Shown here in pieces: positions 1 to 9,629 of a stretch of 64,000 bases of DNA. The notes under the pieces were generated by a model, which was given only the letters and a program-made list of their open reading frames with translations, searched no databases and had not been told where the DNA came from. Source of the stretch: Durusdinium trenchii. Its lineage: Eukaryota; Sar; Dinophyceae; Suessiales; Symbiodiniaceae. The DNA lies in assembly GCA_963970005.1 (NCBI GenBank), contig CAXAMN010021112.1, forward strand, positions 1,972,282 to 2,036,281, given 5' to 3'. The first letter of the stretch is position 1; every line of letters starts with the position of its first letter. Position numbers and translations under genes: made by a program.

Positions 1-489
1 GTCACGCTTCGGTCGGGTCCACCGGAACAGGGTCGGCAGGTGCCATCCGCCCCGCCGCCGTCTTCGCCATGACCAGATCGACCGTGGAACCGCGAGCCGT
101 TTGATCGATGGGGGTCCCGCATCTTGGAATTCCTAGGCGTCTCCGACATGGTCCGACATGGTCCGACATGCCCGAGCCTCTCCATCTCATGAATCGTCTG
201 TCCTCCGTTGAAATGGAACACGACAAAGGCGGTTTTGCTCGATGTGGCGAGGCCTCGGCAGCCTCCGCGGCCGCCGCCAAGCCGAGGCAGGGTTTGGGTT
301 AGAAGATGACCCGACGGCCCGAAACCAAGCAAAGAGGATCCTGAGACCGGGGTCCAGATATATCAATTGATGTCGACGGGTTCTCTATTTTGAAGACCGG
401 TTTCGCAATTGAAGACCGGATCCTGGAGACTGGAGTTGTCCTTTTGACCCACGCCTGAAGCTTTGGGAATGTGATTGTATAGCTGAACA
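1..489. other. window edge, no firm gene
   Basis: GC-rich patches at 1-113 and 230-300 read as short Ala/Ser-rich peptides in more than one frame and may be exon pieces cut by the window edge. A short direct repeat of the decamer GACATGGTCC lies at about 145-170. Nothing else can be supported. Confidence 0.3.
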
Positions 490-672
490 GCTATTGCAAC
501 CGCGCCCGCCGGGGGCTCGGGAGCGACGGCTCTGCGACGGCTCGTCTTCCCCAGCTCAGGGCTCGGGCGGGAGCATGGGGGTTTTCTTCGACACCCCGAG
601 CGCGCCCCTTCAACCCTCAGCAACATCACTCAGCTGGTTGAACTGACTGACCCAAGCTGCCTGTGCAAGTAG
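490..672. other. GC-rich exon-like island, strand unresolved
   Basis: On the plus strand an open frame follows an AG at 489 and ends with TAG at 670-672. It is protein-like, ending in the peptide ITQLVELTDPSCLCK. The minus strand is also open and protein-like over 363-629. GC-rich third positions are compatible with either reading, so I call only an exon-like island. No family is recognised. Confidence 0.2.
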
Positions 673-1244
673 TACGCCGGCGCCCTGGGTGGTTCTCAGT
701 TCATCTCCAGCTTCAAAGCCGGTTTTGAAGAGAACAAGCTTTTAGGAAGCTAAGATGAGTGCTTTGACAACACATTTGTTGAGGAACTCTTGGATCCAGA
801 ACCACCCTTCCCTAAAACACCTCAAAGGGGAAGGGATCTCATGATCTCTATGCTGGAAAACGCACCCGTCCAAAAGGTAAAACACATCTCGCCAAAGGCG
901 GACATTTAAACAGAGAAAATGGCCGCATTCCTTGGAGTGGAATTGCAGGCGAGAATGAAGAAGCCAAAAGTGTTTCAGGTTACAAGATCCCTCTTCCATG
1001 ATCCTAATCATGTCCTCACTCACGACTGATTGCATGTGACGAATTTGATCAAGTGCACATTGGCTCCTCCGAAGAGATGAATCATCTCACGTTGGGTGAT
1101 TACTGGCTCACTCTCGACATGCACAAGAAACAGAGAACACTTCTTCTTTCCGCGCTGCTTTTGGTCTGAAAGCAAGCGCTGGCCGGTCTGGCAGGCTCCA
1201 TGTTGACAACAGAACAGAGCGACAGGGCTATACCTTGGACCCTT

Positions 1245-1502
1245 TCAGGCGTCCAGAAGGTTCGGGGTTGCACGCGGTGAAACCGCCCCACTGTTGGCAG
1301 AGAGACTCATCCGTTTCCCTGGGGCCATGCCATTCACATCGTGTTTGGAGAACCGATTCAACGATTCAATGATTCGGAGCCTGGCTTCACTAGCCGGGTC
1401 TTTGTCCCTCTGAAAATGGGTCTGGGGAGGTTCGACCTTCTTCGCCGGATCGCAAGATCTGAGGCAAAACTCAGCAGCTCCATCGACCGCGGTCGACGTC
1501 AT
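1245..1502 (-). CDS. exon-like coding island, unrecognised
   Basis: An 85-codon minus-strand frame ends at 1245 and reads as plausible protein (for example ASEARLRIIESLNRFSKHD). A plus-strand frame ending TGA at 1411-1413, preceded by a CCCTTTCAG acceptor-like site at about 1240-1248, is also plausible. The minus reading is slightly favoured by composition. Function unknown; this may be one exon of a split gene. Confidence 0.25.
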   Translation of the reverse strand: MTSTAVDGAAEFCLRSCDPAKKVEPPQTHFQRDKDPASEARLRIIESLNRFSKHDVNGMAPGKRMSLSANSGAVSPRATPNLLDA

Positions 1503-1556
1503 CGGTCGCTTTAGTCAGGCACCTGCCATCGATGGCGCCGGAGGTGGCCGAGGCGC

Positions 1557-1573
1557 GAGAGAGAGAGAGAGAG
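1557..1573. repeat. (GA)n microsatellite
   Basis: About eight GA units lie directly before a copy of the dispersed 21-bp repeat. Confidence 0.9.
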
Positions 1574-1581
1574 ACTAGTGG

Positions 1582-1625
1582 AACCTAATAGCGATGGCCT
1601 CCATCCGAGCGATGGCCTCCAAGCT
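1582..1625 (-). repeat. 21-bp dispersed repeat, about two units
   Basis: Reverse complement of the unit that begins AGGTTGGAGGCCATCG. Two degenerate units stand in tandem (core GCGATGGCCTCCA twice). The same unit occurs at 6775-6893, 11886-11961 and 61212-61250. Confidence 0.8.
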
Positions 1626-2169
1626 GAGTCTAACCTCTAGGTCTCACTCCCCAAAGTAGGTGGATCACCCACAGTTCACCTTTTGTTGGGGGATTGGGAA
1701 CACCCCACTTGAACCGATGCACCGATGGAAAGTGTGGTTCAGCTTTTTTTCTCAAGGGAAACTGAGGGAGTCAGGAAGAGATCGGTCAGACGAAGATTTC
1801 CGAGAAGTGAACGCAAAGATCATATCGACATTCTTGCGGCAAGATACAGCAGGGCCTCCAACCAATGCAACGTCCAATGAATTGAAATGAATTGAACCAA
1901 CCAAGCAGAACTGACTATATTTGCAATCAAACTTAGCAAGTTGGATATAATTAGTCTGTATAGGTATAAAAAGCAAAGCAGCAGACAGTCCAAGATCAGA
2001 TGATGTATCACAAGACAAGACCAATGCATCGTTTCTTTTTTAAATCACTTTTGTCAAGGGATGCTGTCAAGTTTGTTGCCTTGCAATCAGGACGTTTCTT
2101 CAATCATTTGCAAAATCTCAGTTCATGGTGAGGATCATAGTACCCCGTTTGCATTGCCTAGTGATTGGG

Positions 2170-2309
2170 ATCTCCAATTCCTCATACAAAGTGCTTGGGT
2201 CATTCGTTCCGGGTTGCCACTCACTTTGTTGGGCNNNNNNNNNNATCTCCAATTCCTCACACAAAGTGCTTGGGTCATTCGTTCCGGGTTGTCACTCACT
2301 TTGTTGGGC
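2170..2309. other. 10-N scaffold gap between two near-identical 65-bp copies
   Basis: Ns occupy 2235-2244. The 65 bases before (2170-2234) and after (2245-2309) differ at only two positions. This is the pattern of a scaffold join where both contig ends carry the same sequence, such as two haplotypes or unmerged contigs. A true tandem repeat is less likely. Reading frames across the gap are not meaningful. Confidence 0.9.
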
Positions 2310-2577
2310 AGTTCGGTCCATATGTCCCTTCCAATTGGTACCCATTCAGTTTGTTTCAGTCTTGTACGAGTTTATCATCACACGTGAACCCTTAATGAGA
2401 TGCTGAGGGGCCATGTGAACACCTCTTGTAGCAACGTTGTGATTTCCAAATCACTAGCCAATGTCGTGTCATTTGTCCACGATGCTGATCCTGCTCCAAC
2501 ATCCTGCTCCAGCTCATCCATGCTTCTCATTCGGGCGATAGATGATATGCGGGTGCGTGCGTACATGTCTGGTATGA

Positions 2578-3186
2578 TTAGCATATTTTGTTCTGCAGTT
2601 CAGTCCAAAGGCCTCTATCGTTGCACAATCGATGCTTTCGATCTTTGCTGGAATGGAGTCTGAGTCTCAAGATGACCGAAACAAGTCTGCGTACCCAAAG
2701 AATCCTTGGACCCCTTGGACCCTCCATGGAAGGGATTAGACCCCACCTTTTCGCAGGGGTGACCCGAACCAAACCCTTCCTATTGCTTCGGGCCAGGATT
2801 CTTAGGGCAAGAGCCGACTTCTCCTGCGGCCTTCGACGTGTAGACATGAGGAAGAGGTTTGGGCCCGGATTCAACGTGAATCCATGTGTGTTGGAAACTG
2901 AACATAATGTCTTTTCCCCTTCAGAAGCGCGATGTTTTTGGACCTCCTTTCGGTGGCTTTGGGCGTGTTGGGCACCTTGAACAAGCCTTGGGCACCCAGC
3001 CAGCCAGGCACGCCGGAAGAATGTGAGGTGCGGGGGAGAAGCCGTGAGAGCAGAAGCTGTCGTCGTTCTGACCTCTCTTCGGGTGCTCAGACAGACGTGC
3101 TTCCATCGAGCAGTGGGCACCCGTAACGACGCCTCTAGCAGTTCGCTGAAAGCCTGGAGGACCGGGAGACACGCCCAACACTCCAC
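2578..3186 (-). CDS. open frame of 202 codons, doubtful
   Basis: A minus-strand frame starts with ATG at 3186. Its first 90 codons look protein-like with GC-rich third positions; the later part is Arg-rich and less convincing. Plus-strand frames across 2588-2980 and 3023-3265 are also open and plausible, so the strand is uncertain. No motif or family recognised. Confidence 0.2.
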   Translation of the reverse strand: MECWACLPVLQAFSELLEASLRVPTARWKHVCLSTRREVRTTTASALTASPPHLTFFRRAWLAGCPRLVQGAQHAQSHRKEVQKHRASEGEKTLCSVSNTHGFTLNPGPNLFLMSTRRRPQEKSALALRILARSNRKGLVRVTPAKRWGLIPSMEGPRGPRILWVRRLVSVILRLRLHSSKDRKHRLCNDRGLWTELQNKIC

Positions 3187-3269
3187 TGCCTTGGGGCTCA
3201 GAACTTACCTCCTCAAGTTCGGTATGACTGGACCCGGAGATGGCACCCACCCCAGTCCTACCTGATGAG

Positions 3270-4340
3270 GTACTTGGAGCCCATCCGGTCTGGATGTGTC
3301 AAGAGACTCAAAGCCCAGCTTGGAAGTCCGTGAACCTTCGGCCATCACCTGGAGTCGGGCCGACCAGACACGTTTTTTAAGGAAGGAGACGAAGGACACG
3401 TGAAACGTGCTGAGGGAGGGCATTGGTGCCAGCAACCACGTGAAACGTCCTGTTGTGGAAGATTGTGTGCCAATATGATAATATGAGCTTTCGCCCGCAA
3501 CATTCTTGGAAGTTACACTCTAGGGTGCTAACGAGGCAACTCAAACACTGGGACAACTGTCACGTTGGACTCAAATCTTAAGGTCTCGGGGGACTGCCAA
3601 GAAATATCATGCATTTATGTGTGTATATTATTTTTGCTTTACATGAACTGTAATGTAGGTGGTTTGCGCTATTTCCACGCTTCAAAGCACCAAAGCACCG
3701 GTTTGGTCAGTCTCTCAAACAGCATGTTTTGATTTCTCGAGCCCGAAAGCATGGCGCTTGCCTCCGGAAGAGATCCTATGAATAGGTGATGAGCTACTCA
3801 CCTATGTTTTTCTCCTATGAAAGAACTTGTGGTCACACAAGTGCCCCTCGCAACTTGTCTTGCTGGGACCAAAGTTCTGTGATGCTCTGCTTGCAGGGTG
3901 TAACATACGGGTATTGGACTTTGCTATGCCGCTTTAGGCCCCACCCAACTGATGCGGATATTGCGGGGGCTACATGCAGACTTGGCAGGGGTCTACTGTG
4001 AACGCTGGCAGCCCTTGCAGACTTGCTTTCTTACTTGTGCTAGCATCAAGCAGGCTGGGCGTTGCTGTAAGCCGACCGGAAGACACGGTGCCTCACAACA
4101 GCAAGCGGCCTAACCAGTGTCAGTGTATAGCGACTACTCCATCTGATATGGTGCGAATGTTATGGCTTTTTGATTCCCAACCAGTGAGAAGTATGCCGCT
4201 GTGTCGAATATGTTTTGGTAGGTGGAAAGTGACAGTGTTTTTCAGCCTGCGTACCATGTAAGTATTCAGTTAAAGTTAAGGTAGTGGCAACTTGTTTTTT
4301 CATTGTTTCATCCCTACCCCCTTACCCATGGAGTTGAGGG
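3270..4340. other. no gene seen
   Basis: AT-richer sequence with only short open frames in all six frames and no coding-like composition. No repeat worth naming. Confidence 0.5.
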
Positions 4341-4354
4341 GGGACGTCACAAAT

Positions 4355-4847
4355 GTAACTTACATTTTCTGGGGTCCTGCTGGGGGTCTTTCTTATTGTA
4401 AGTTACCCCCGCTTGACGTCCTTTGGAAGGGGGGGTGCTCAAAAATGTAACTTAGAACGTGGGAGACCTTTACATACACTTATCAACCCCCCCAAACCAC
4501 TCACATTGGGGGGGTGGATAAATGTAACTTACTGCTTTAAAGGGGGGTGAAAAATGTAACTTACTGCCTCCGACGTGTGTAGTTACATTTTCAACCCCCC
4601 CTCCGAGTTTTCCTGGTGCAGAAAAAAACTGTTGATTCTGCTTTGACATGTTGAGAAATGCCATACTATTCAATGAAACCTCAAAAATAATTTACATTTT
4701 TGAATAAATGTAAATCACATTTTTCTGGCCTACTGGATGTCTGACCAATTCAGAAACCTCACAATTGTAAGTTACAATTTGTCAGGTAAATTAGTATTTG
4801 TAAGTTACATTATTTTGAGGTGTCAAACCTAGGAAATTGTAACTTAC
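4355..4847. repeat. cluster of the 9-bp motif GTAACTTAC on both strands
   Basis: Seven exact copies of GTAACTTAC or its complement GTAAGTTAC start at 4355, 4398, 4524, 4556, 4767, 4800 and 4839. More degenerate copies lie near 4447, 4579 and 4690-4730. Most are embedded in A- and T-rich arms (AAATG-core-ATTT), so each site is nearly palindromic. Runs of G or C separate many of them. No open frame explains the cluster. Confidence 0.8.
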
Positions 4848-5070
4848 AATTAGGTCACGCCCCCCTTAGGTAATCGGTAGGGACATTGTTTCTATGTCTT
4901 GTCCGAGATTGGTGCACTGCGCTAGCCTGCGTTTAAACTCTTCCAATACAACCTTCGTACAAACACTTTGCTCAACCACGGTTCGATGGCAAACGCAGCT
5001 GGGTTTCTGGCAAACGCAGCTGGTGGTTTCGTCCCGGTGCCGCAAGTCCTGCTGTTGTTCCAGCTCACAG

Positions 5071-5166
5071 GCGGGTGAGCGAGCCAGAATCCAGCATCGC
5101 CCACGGAAAGCCACTCAAGGTCGAGCCGGAGGACGGGGGGGTGAGGGAGGTGTTCGTCCTCTCCAG
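5071..5166 (+). CDS. weak exon-like island
   Basis: A plus-strand frame reads as protein with GC-rich third positions (for example GKPLKVEPEDGGVREVFVLS) and is followed by a G-rich run. Other frames are open too. No family recognised. Confidence 0.2.
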
Positions 5167-5378
5167 GTGTGTGGGGGGGGGGGGGTGATGGTCGATGGGT
5201 TTCGTTTGATCGATTCCAATGGGCCTCTCGGACCCCCGGGGTCGTCTCGGACACCGGGGTCGTCGAGCGTCTCGGTCCGAAGATGATGCTGGCCGTAAGC
5301 GCCGTAACCAGCAGAATGGCTGAAGGAAGGAGCGCAGAATGGCTCATGACACAGGATGATGTCATCAAGGCCGGCCAA

Positions 5379-5468
5379 TGTAGACTCTTGAACAATAAAA
5401 CACCCCCAGACATGACTGAAATATAACTTCTTCAGGCTTGCGGGGTGAAATACAATCAAGAGTCTACA
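5379..5468. mobile_element. foldback (MITE-like) element, family 1
   Basis: A 90-bp element with perfect 13-bp terminal inverted repeats, TGTAGACTCTTGA at 5379-5391 and TCAAGAGTCTACA at 5456-5468. A second inverted pair, CACCCC and GGGGTG, lies inside, so the strand can fold on itself. Related copies lie at 21719-21809, 28464-28538 and 35056-35127. There is no coding capacity; it would need enzymes in trans if it moves. Confidence 0.75.
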
Positions 5469-5676
5469 TGATTGGAGTTCCATGTGAGCGTAGCAGAAAG
5501 CTCAAAGCTGACAGATGTGAGCCAAAAGGGAGGAGCGCAACGACTGCAACGACTGGAAGAAGACTGACAGGTTGAGGAGGAACAAGGGCCCAGGACTGGG
5601 CTTACCTACCACTAAGAAGCAGCGAATCCGGAATGATGAGGATATCATCAAACAATCTCAGCCCTGAACAGAGGGT

Positions 5677-5789
5677 ACAGTGGGTTTAGAGTAGATGGCA
5701 CAAGTTACCCCGAGTTTGGTGGTTTATATGGAACCCCATCTAAAGGACATCTTGGGGTGCCAGTGCCATCGGACCTCAGAAACCACTGT
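5677..5789 (-). mobile_element. foldback (MITE-like) element, family 2
   Basis: A 113-bp element whose ends are imperfect inverted repeats, ACAGTGGGTTTAGAG at one end and CTCAGAAACCACTGT at the other, with GATGGC/GCCATC further in. A related copy in the opposite orientation lies at 13033-13148, roughly three-quarters identical by eye. Confidence 0.6.
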
Positions 5790-6307
5790 ACAAGTCCTTA
5801 CAAGCAGTTCTTCCCAACGACCCGGTGTGCTCCGAACAAGAACGACCTGCCTCGCTCCGCGGCCCAAACGCCGGACCGGACTCTCCGATGGGCCGTGTGG
5901 TTGACACGACCCATGTGGTGGAGACCAACACAGAGGCAGCTGGCGGCTTACACGCGCCCCCTTCGCGTGTGTGTCCTGTTTTGACTCCCAGGTTCGTGAG
6001 CTCCAAAGCTCCCAGATGAGGCCAACCACTCCGGGTCCGATCATTATTGTTCTTGTTTGTTGAAAAGAGCTTTCTGCACAGAAGGGCAGAAGAAACATGA
6101 GGAAACTGAACTCCTTGGCTTTAGCGCGAGCGACAAGAGCAAAGAATCTATTTTGAGGTTGTCCACACGTGACATTTGAACAATCACATTGTTAAAAGCG
6201 ATAGTTACTTTGAGATGCCTTGAGATTCGTCCTTAGAACTCCCAAGTTCCTTGAATTCTTCTTCAAAGGGTTCATCGTTCTGTTGAAGAGGTTGCCTCAG
6301 TACGCTC

Positions 6308-6517
6308 GTGCAAGATTCGATTCTCATGGAAACCCTTCGATTTCATGGCAGCTTGGAGGTGGTCAAATCCTTCGAGCATGAGATGTTCGGTTGGACCGGT
6401 GACGCAACGCGAACGTTAACCTCTGTGTCTTCCGCGTCCGGCGGAGACCACCCAGTTGCCCAGTGTTCGCGGACATCAGGGTGGTCCGGTCGGTCTTCCC
6501 CTCCTGGGGTAAAGGTG
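6308..6517 (+). CDS. exon-like coding island, unrecognised
   Basis: A plus-strand frame reads plausibly as protein from the first Met to about 6510, with Ser/Gly/Thr-rich sequence near its end. A GGTAAAGG donor-like site follows at about 6508. Downstream of that the same frame becomes hydrophobic and non-coding in style. It may be the first exon of the group at 6.9-7.7 kb. No domain recognised. Confidence 0.3.
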
Positions 6518-6774
6518 TTTCCTTCCTTTTTCCATTTGGGACACCTGCTTTTTGTCTCAAAATGTGTTCAGGATGTTGAGGCACTGCCCTGGCTACTTTT
6601 GATGGCTACCATTTTTTGACTTTGTCACTTTGTGGTCTACGTTCTTCATTGGTGTTTGAACAACCTGAGTCCGGATGCTTGCTTACAGGTCCTCGTACAC
6701 AGATCAGGTCTAGAGTAGCAGGATGGTAGTTCGGTAAACGTCGTGGACCTTGGCGTGTTCGTGCGGCACCATGG

Positions 6775-6893
6775 TCGGAGGCAATCGCTCTTAGGTTGGA
6801 GACCATTGCCAGTAGGTTGGAGGCCATCTCTAGTAGGGTGGAGGCCATTGCTATTTGGTTCCTGTTGCTATTAGGTTGGAGGCCATTGTTTCC
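6775..6893 (+). repeat. 21-bp tandem repeat array, about five units
   Basis: Units at 6793, 6814, 6835 and 6873 begin AGGTTGGAGGCCATCG or close variants; a partial unit precedes them and a 17-bp unit sits at 6856-6872. The period is exactly 7 codons, so both strands give 7-residue repeats (LEAI-type on plus, MASNLLA-type on minus). I recall such peptide repeats in many predicted dinoflagellate proteins, where they mark this DNA repeat and not a protein family. Confidence 0.85.
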
Positions 6894-6909
6894 GGCGGAC
6901 TCCTTGCAG

Positions 6910-7043
6910 GATGGGCCTAAAGGGCCTAAAGAGGAGCACGAGGCCGAGGCGGAGTCAGAGTCCAATCTGGGTGTGACCGCGTGTTCTTTTTCTTTCGGTG
7001 ACACCAAAAGTGGAGCACCAAGCTGTATCATTTGTATAATATG
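6910..7043 (+). CDS. exon-like island after a good acceptor, unrecognised
   Basis: ACTCCTTGCAG at 6899-6909 is an acceptor-like site. The frame that follows is acidic and protein-like (DGPKGPKEEHEAEAESES) and stays open to a stop at 7043. The true exon may end earlier. Its frame is continuous with the 21-bp repeat upstream, so a gene model could wrongly include the repeat. No domain recognised. Confidence 0.4.
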
Positions 7044-7175
7044 AAGTATATGGTGTTGTTGGTTATTTCCAGTTTGTGTTTGTTTTGGGTCGACGGATGA
7101 TCAAAACATCATGCTTCTGCTTGCTGGAACCGAAGTCAGTCGTCCGGGCCCACTGGTCCCGATCGATTCCGACCG

Positions 7176-7709
7176 ATGGAGCCGGGTATGAGGCCATCAC
7201 TGGAAGAAGACCTTATGTACAAGGCATCATCTGTGGTTTTGGTGTCCAGGACCAAAGTGTTCCGAAAGCTCTTCATCGCCGAAAGCCGCACGAGTTTGAA
7301 CCTCTTCAGCCAGCTGAACTCAGACCTCTCCCAATCCTCGTTTCTCGTTTGGACAACGGTGCATCCGTGCGGTTCGCTTCGGAACGAGGTTGCAAGACTC
7401 GGCAGCTCCACGTCCCAGGAGCCCCAGGAGAGCGTGGTGCTGGCGCGGGTGCGGCAGCAACTGATGGAAACCGAGGCGCAGCAACTGATGGAAACCGCGG
7501 ATCATACATGGAACACGTGTCACTTTAGAAGCCTTAACTCTCTCAAGAGAGGTTGCAGGGCTCTAAAGTTACAGGGTCCTAGTTCTGGTCTCTCAACCTC
7601 TCTTTCTGCTCAGGCTGCCTTAGCTGCCTTGGAGCAGGAGGGCCTTCAGGAGCCGAATGAGCCAGTGGAAGCGCGGGCTTTCGCAGAGGCCGAGTGGTGC
7701 GACGGATGA
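7176..7709 (+). CDS. hypothetical protein or fused exons, 177 codons
   Basis: This is one of the better coding candidates outside 37-50 kb. GC is high at third positions over 7176-7500, and the peptide is ordinary in composition (for example RQQLMETEAQQLMETADH). A 24-bp direct repeat at about 7455-7500 duplicates 8 residues in frame. From 7611 a second coding-like block follows a strong acceptor (CTCTCTTTCTGCTCAG), so 7510-7610 may be an in-frame intron. It ends TGA at 7707-7709. No family recognised. Confidence 0.45.
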   Translation: MEPGMRPSLEEDLMYKASSVVLVSRTKVFRKLFIAESRTSLNLFSQLNSDLSQSSFLVWTTVHPCGSLRNEVARLGSSTSQEPQESVVLARVRQQLMETEAQQLMETADHTWNTCHFRSLNSLKRGCRALKLQGPSSGLSTSLSAQAALAALEQEGLQEPNEPVEARAFAEAEWCDG

Positions 7710-8236
7710 GGCCGATGCGGTCGGACCTGGCACGAAGCTGGACCACAAATGACCCGACTTTTCTGCTTGCAGCCCCCACGAGGTTTAGATACAGCAAAAA
7801 ATCACAAAATTCGGCGGTTTTGGGCCCCTGCAAAGGGAGGATCTGGGCAAGTACCGGCCCAGCAGCGAAATATTTTTGGGGGAGAGACCTGGGAAGGTGA
7901 TGACCGTTAAATCACAGCAGATGAAGTTGTATGGCTGCGGCTAACTGTAGTAATTTCAATGTTTTTTTTGTTTCAGTTTCTACTCCAGTCTGCTTACCCT
8001 TTGTTTCGCATGGATGGCCCAGGGAAAGAAGGAGATGCCTGACGATGAGGACTTGCAAAGCAGAAGTGAGAGTTGAGTCAACTTACGGTTGACATCAACA
8101 TCATGGGCAACTTCCTGTGGCTCACAAGCAGCAATAGTTGACCAGTCTCATTCGGATTTGGGTTCGATTTGGGCCACCCTGTCAAGACTCGATGACGCTC
8201 TGTGCCTTTATATAGAGGTGTTGGGTGCTCCAGAAT

Positions 8237-8338
8237 ACAGTATATATACCTAGAACCCATGTGACCTCTGTTTTGATAGGAAAAGACCATGTTTTGGCTC
8301 CAAAACAGGGTCAATCAGGTTCTTGGTATATATACAGT
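8237..8338. repeat. long foldback element
   Basis: The left arm at 8237-8275 and the right arm at 8301-8338 are imperfect inverted repeats of about 38 bp (shared cores GTATATATACC, AGAACC, TGACC and TGTTTTG) around a 25-base loop. No further copy was found in the window. Non-coding. Confidence 0.7.
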
Positions 8339-9232
8339 AAATATGACACCATCTTTCACAGGAACCACCATTGGATGGCAGACCAGAACCTGAAACCAGA
8401 TGGCTGATGTTGTTTTTGAGGTGGCTGACCAGGTCCGGTCCTCCCTCCTCCAAATAAACGCCAGTGCGCGCCATGGACCCCCAAAACCATCGGTGTTGTG
8501 TTGTCAGGGTCCTTTTCGGATCGTTTGCCGGGTAGGAACAAAGAGCATCGGGCCCGAGCAAGAAGCTACGAACTGTGCGCTCCTGGCCATACTATGCCAT
8601 ACTACTAGTAACAATGGGATGTAAGTAGGTGAGATTGTACGAAGGCCACGTCCAGTGAGTCTGTCTTGGAGACTGGTCGACGCGGAGTCGGTGGTCTCTT
8701 GAAGCATCGTGGCCAGCCGGATGGCCACTTGAGAGTTGCTGGTCTTCAATCACGAGTACACACCATACATAGTGACTAGCGGAATGCGTCAGAATGACTT
8801 GGTTTGGAATGGAATGCCTCTTAGTTCCATTCGCCACATAACTTACACTGCAACGTGATTCGACATGTCGTGGAATACCTCACCTCTAGTCAGTTGATGT
8901 TTAACGATCCCAAACGAAATTTTGGTGTTTTGCTACCCAACTCTTCTTGGTCTGCACAGTCATCCTGCAGAAGGTGGAGAGGTGGAGAACGTCTTTGAAC
9001 ATCGGTAAGGCCTCTCAGCCATGTGGCCCATCTCTAATGACATCTTTTGACACATCTCTAACCAGTTTCAGTCATGTCCGGTCATGTCATGCTTCACCGG
9101 CTGGGATTTAGCATGTTTTAGCAGCTCCACTTCAGCCGTTAGAAGAGACACTTGGCAGGCTCCATGGCCTCTGTTTCACATGTCAGGTGGACGCTTCTCC
9201 TCGGGGTGCGTTGAGATCGAAGGGTTGGCCGC

Positions 9233-9274
9233 ACATGCCGACATATCTATTCCATTCGGGATGTGTCGGCATGT
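9233..9274. repeat. perfect 11-bp hairpin
   Basis: ACATGCCGACA at 9233-9243 pairs with TGTCGGCATGT at 9264-9274. Variants of CATGCCGACATG recur near 11007-11025. Function unknown. Confidence 0.6.
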
Positions 9275-9384
9275 CGACACATTTTTGGATGGTCGGATGA
9301 CCTGAAATCATCACGAACTGCATACCTGAGAGAGATCCAGGTGTTCGAAGTCCCATGCCCTTCTCCTGGGCCCATCCCTTCTCC

Positions 9385-9571
9385 ACTCCTCCCAGCTCTT
9401 CTCCAGGAGGAGCCATGGGAGAGGTGGGACGAGATGCCCATTCCGGAGGCGATTTGTCTCGTGCCGCGGTTCCGCCGGGTGGAGGGGCCTCTGTCCGCGC
9501 GCGGGTCCCCGCGCCCGCGCGGCGCTGGACGGGTTTCGGGTGGCCGCCGGGTCGGTCCGCGGCGTCTGTGA
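9385..9571 (+). CDS. GC-rich exon-like island, frame uncertain
   Basis: The plus-strand frame ending at 9571 contains a protein-like stretch (EEPWERWDEMPIPEAICLV) with GC-rich third positions. The next plus frame (9355-9624) is also open and plausible. This is probably one exon; which frame is used cannot be decided by eye. Confidence 0.3.
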
Positions 9572-9629
9572 TTGATGCGCCCCTGGAGGAGAAGAACCAC
9601 CTTGTGACACCGAGAAAGCAATGAACGCA

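Noticed and set aside
2061..2406. Open frames across the N gap
   Set aside because: They contain unknown residues and depend on an arbitrary 10-N spacer.
6775..6893. 7-residue repeat as a structural protein domain
   Set aside because: The repeat occurs at four places on both strands and reads as repeats in opposite frames, so it is a DNA repeat.
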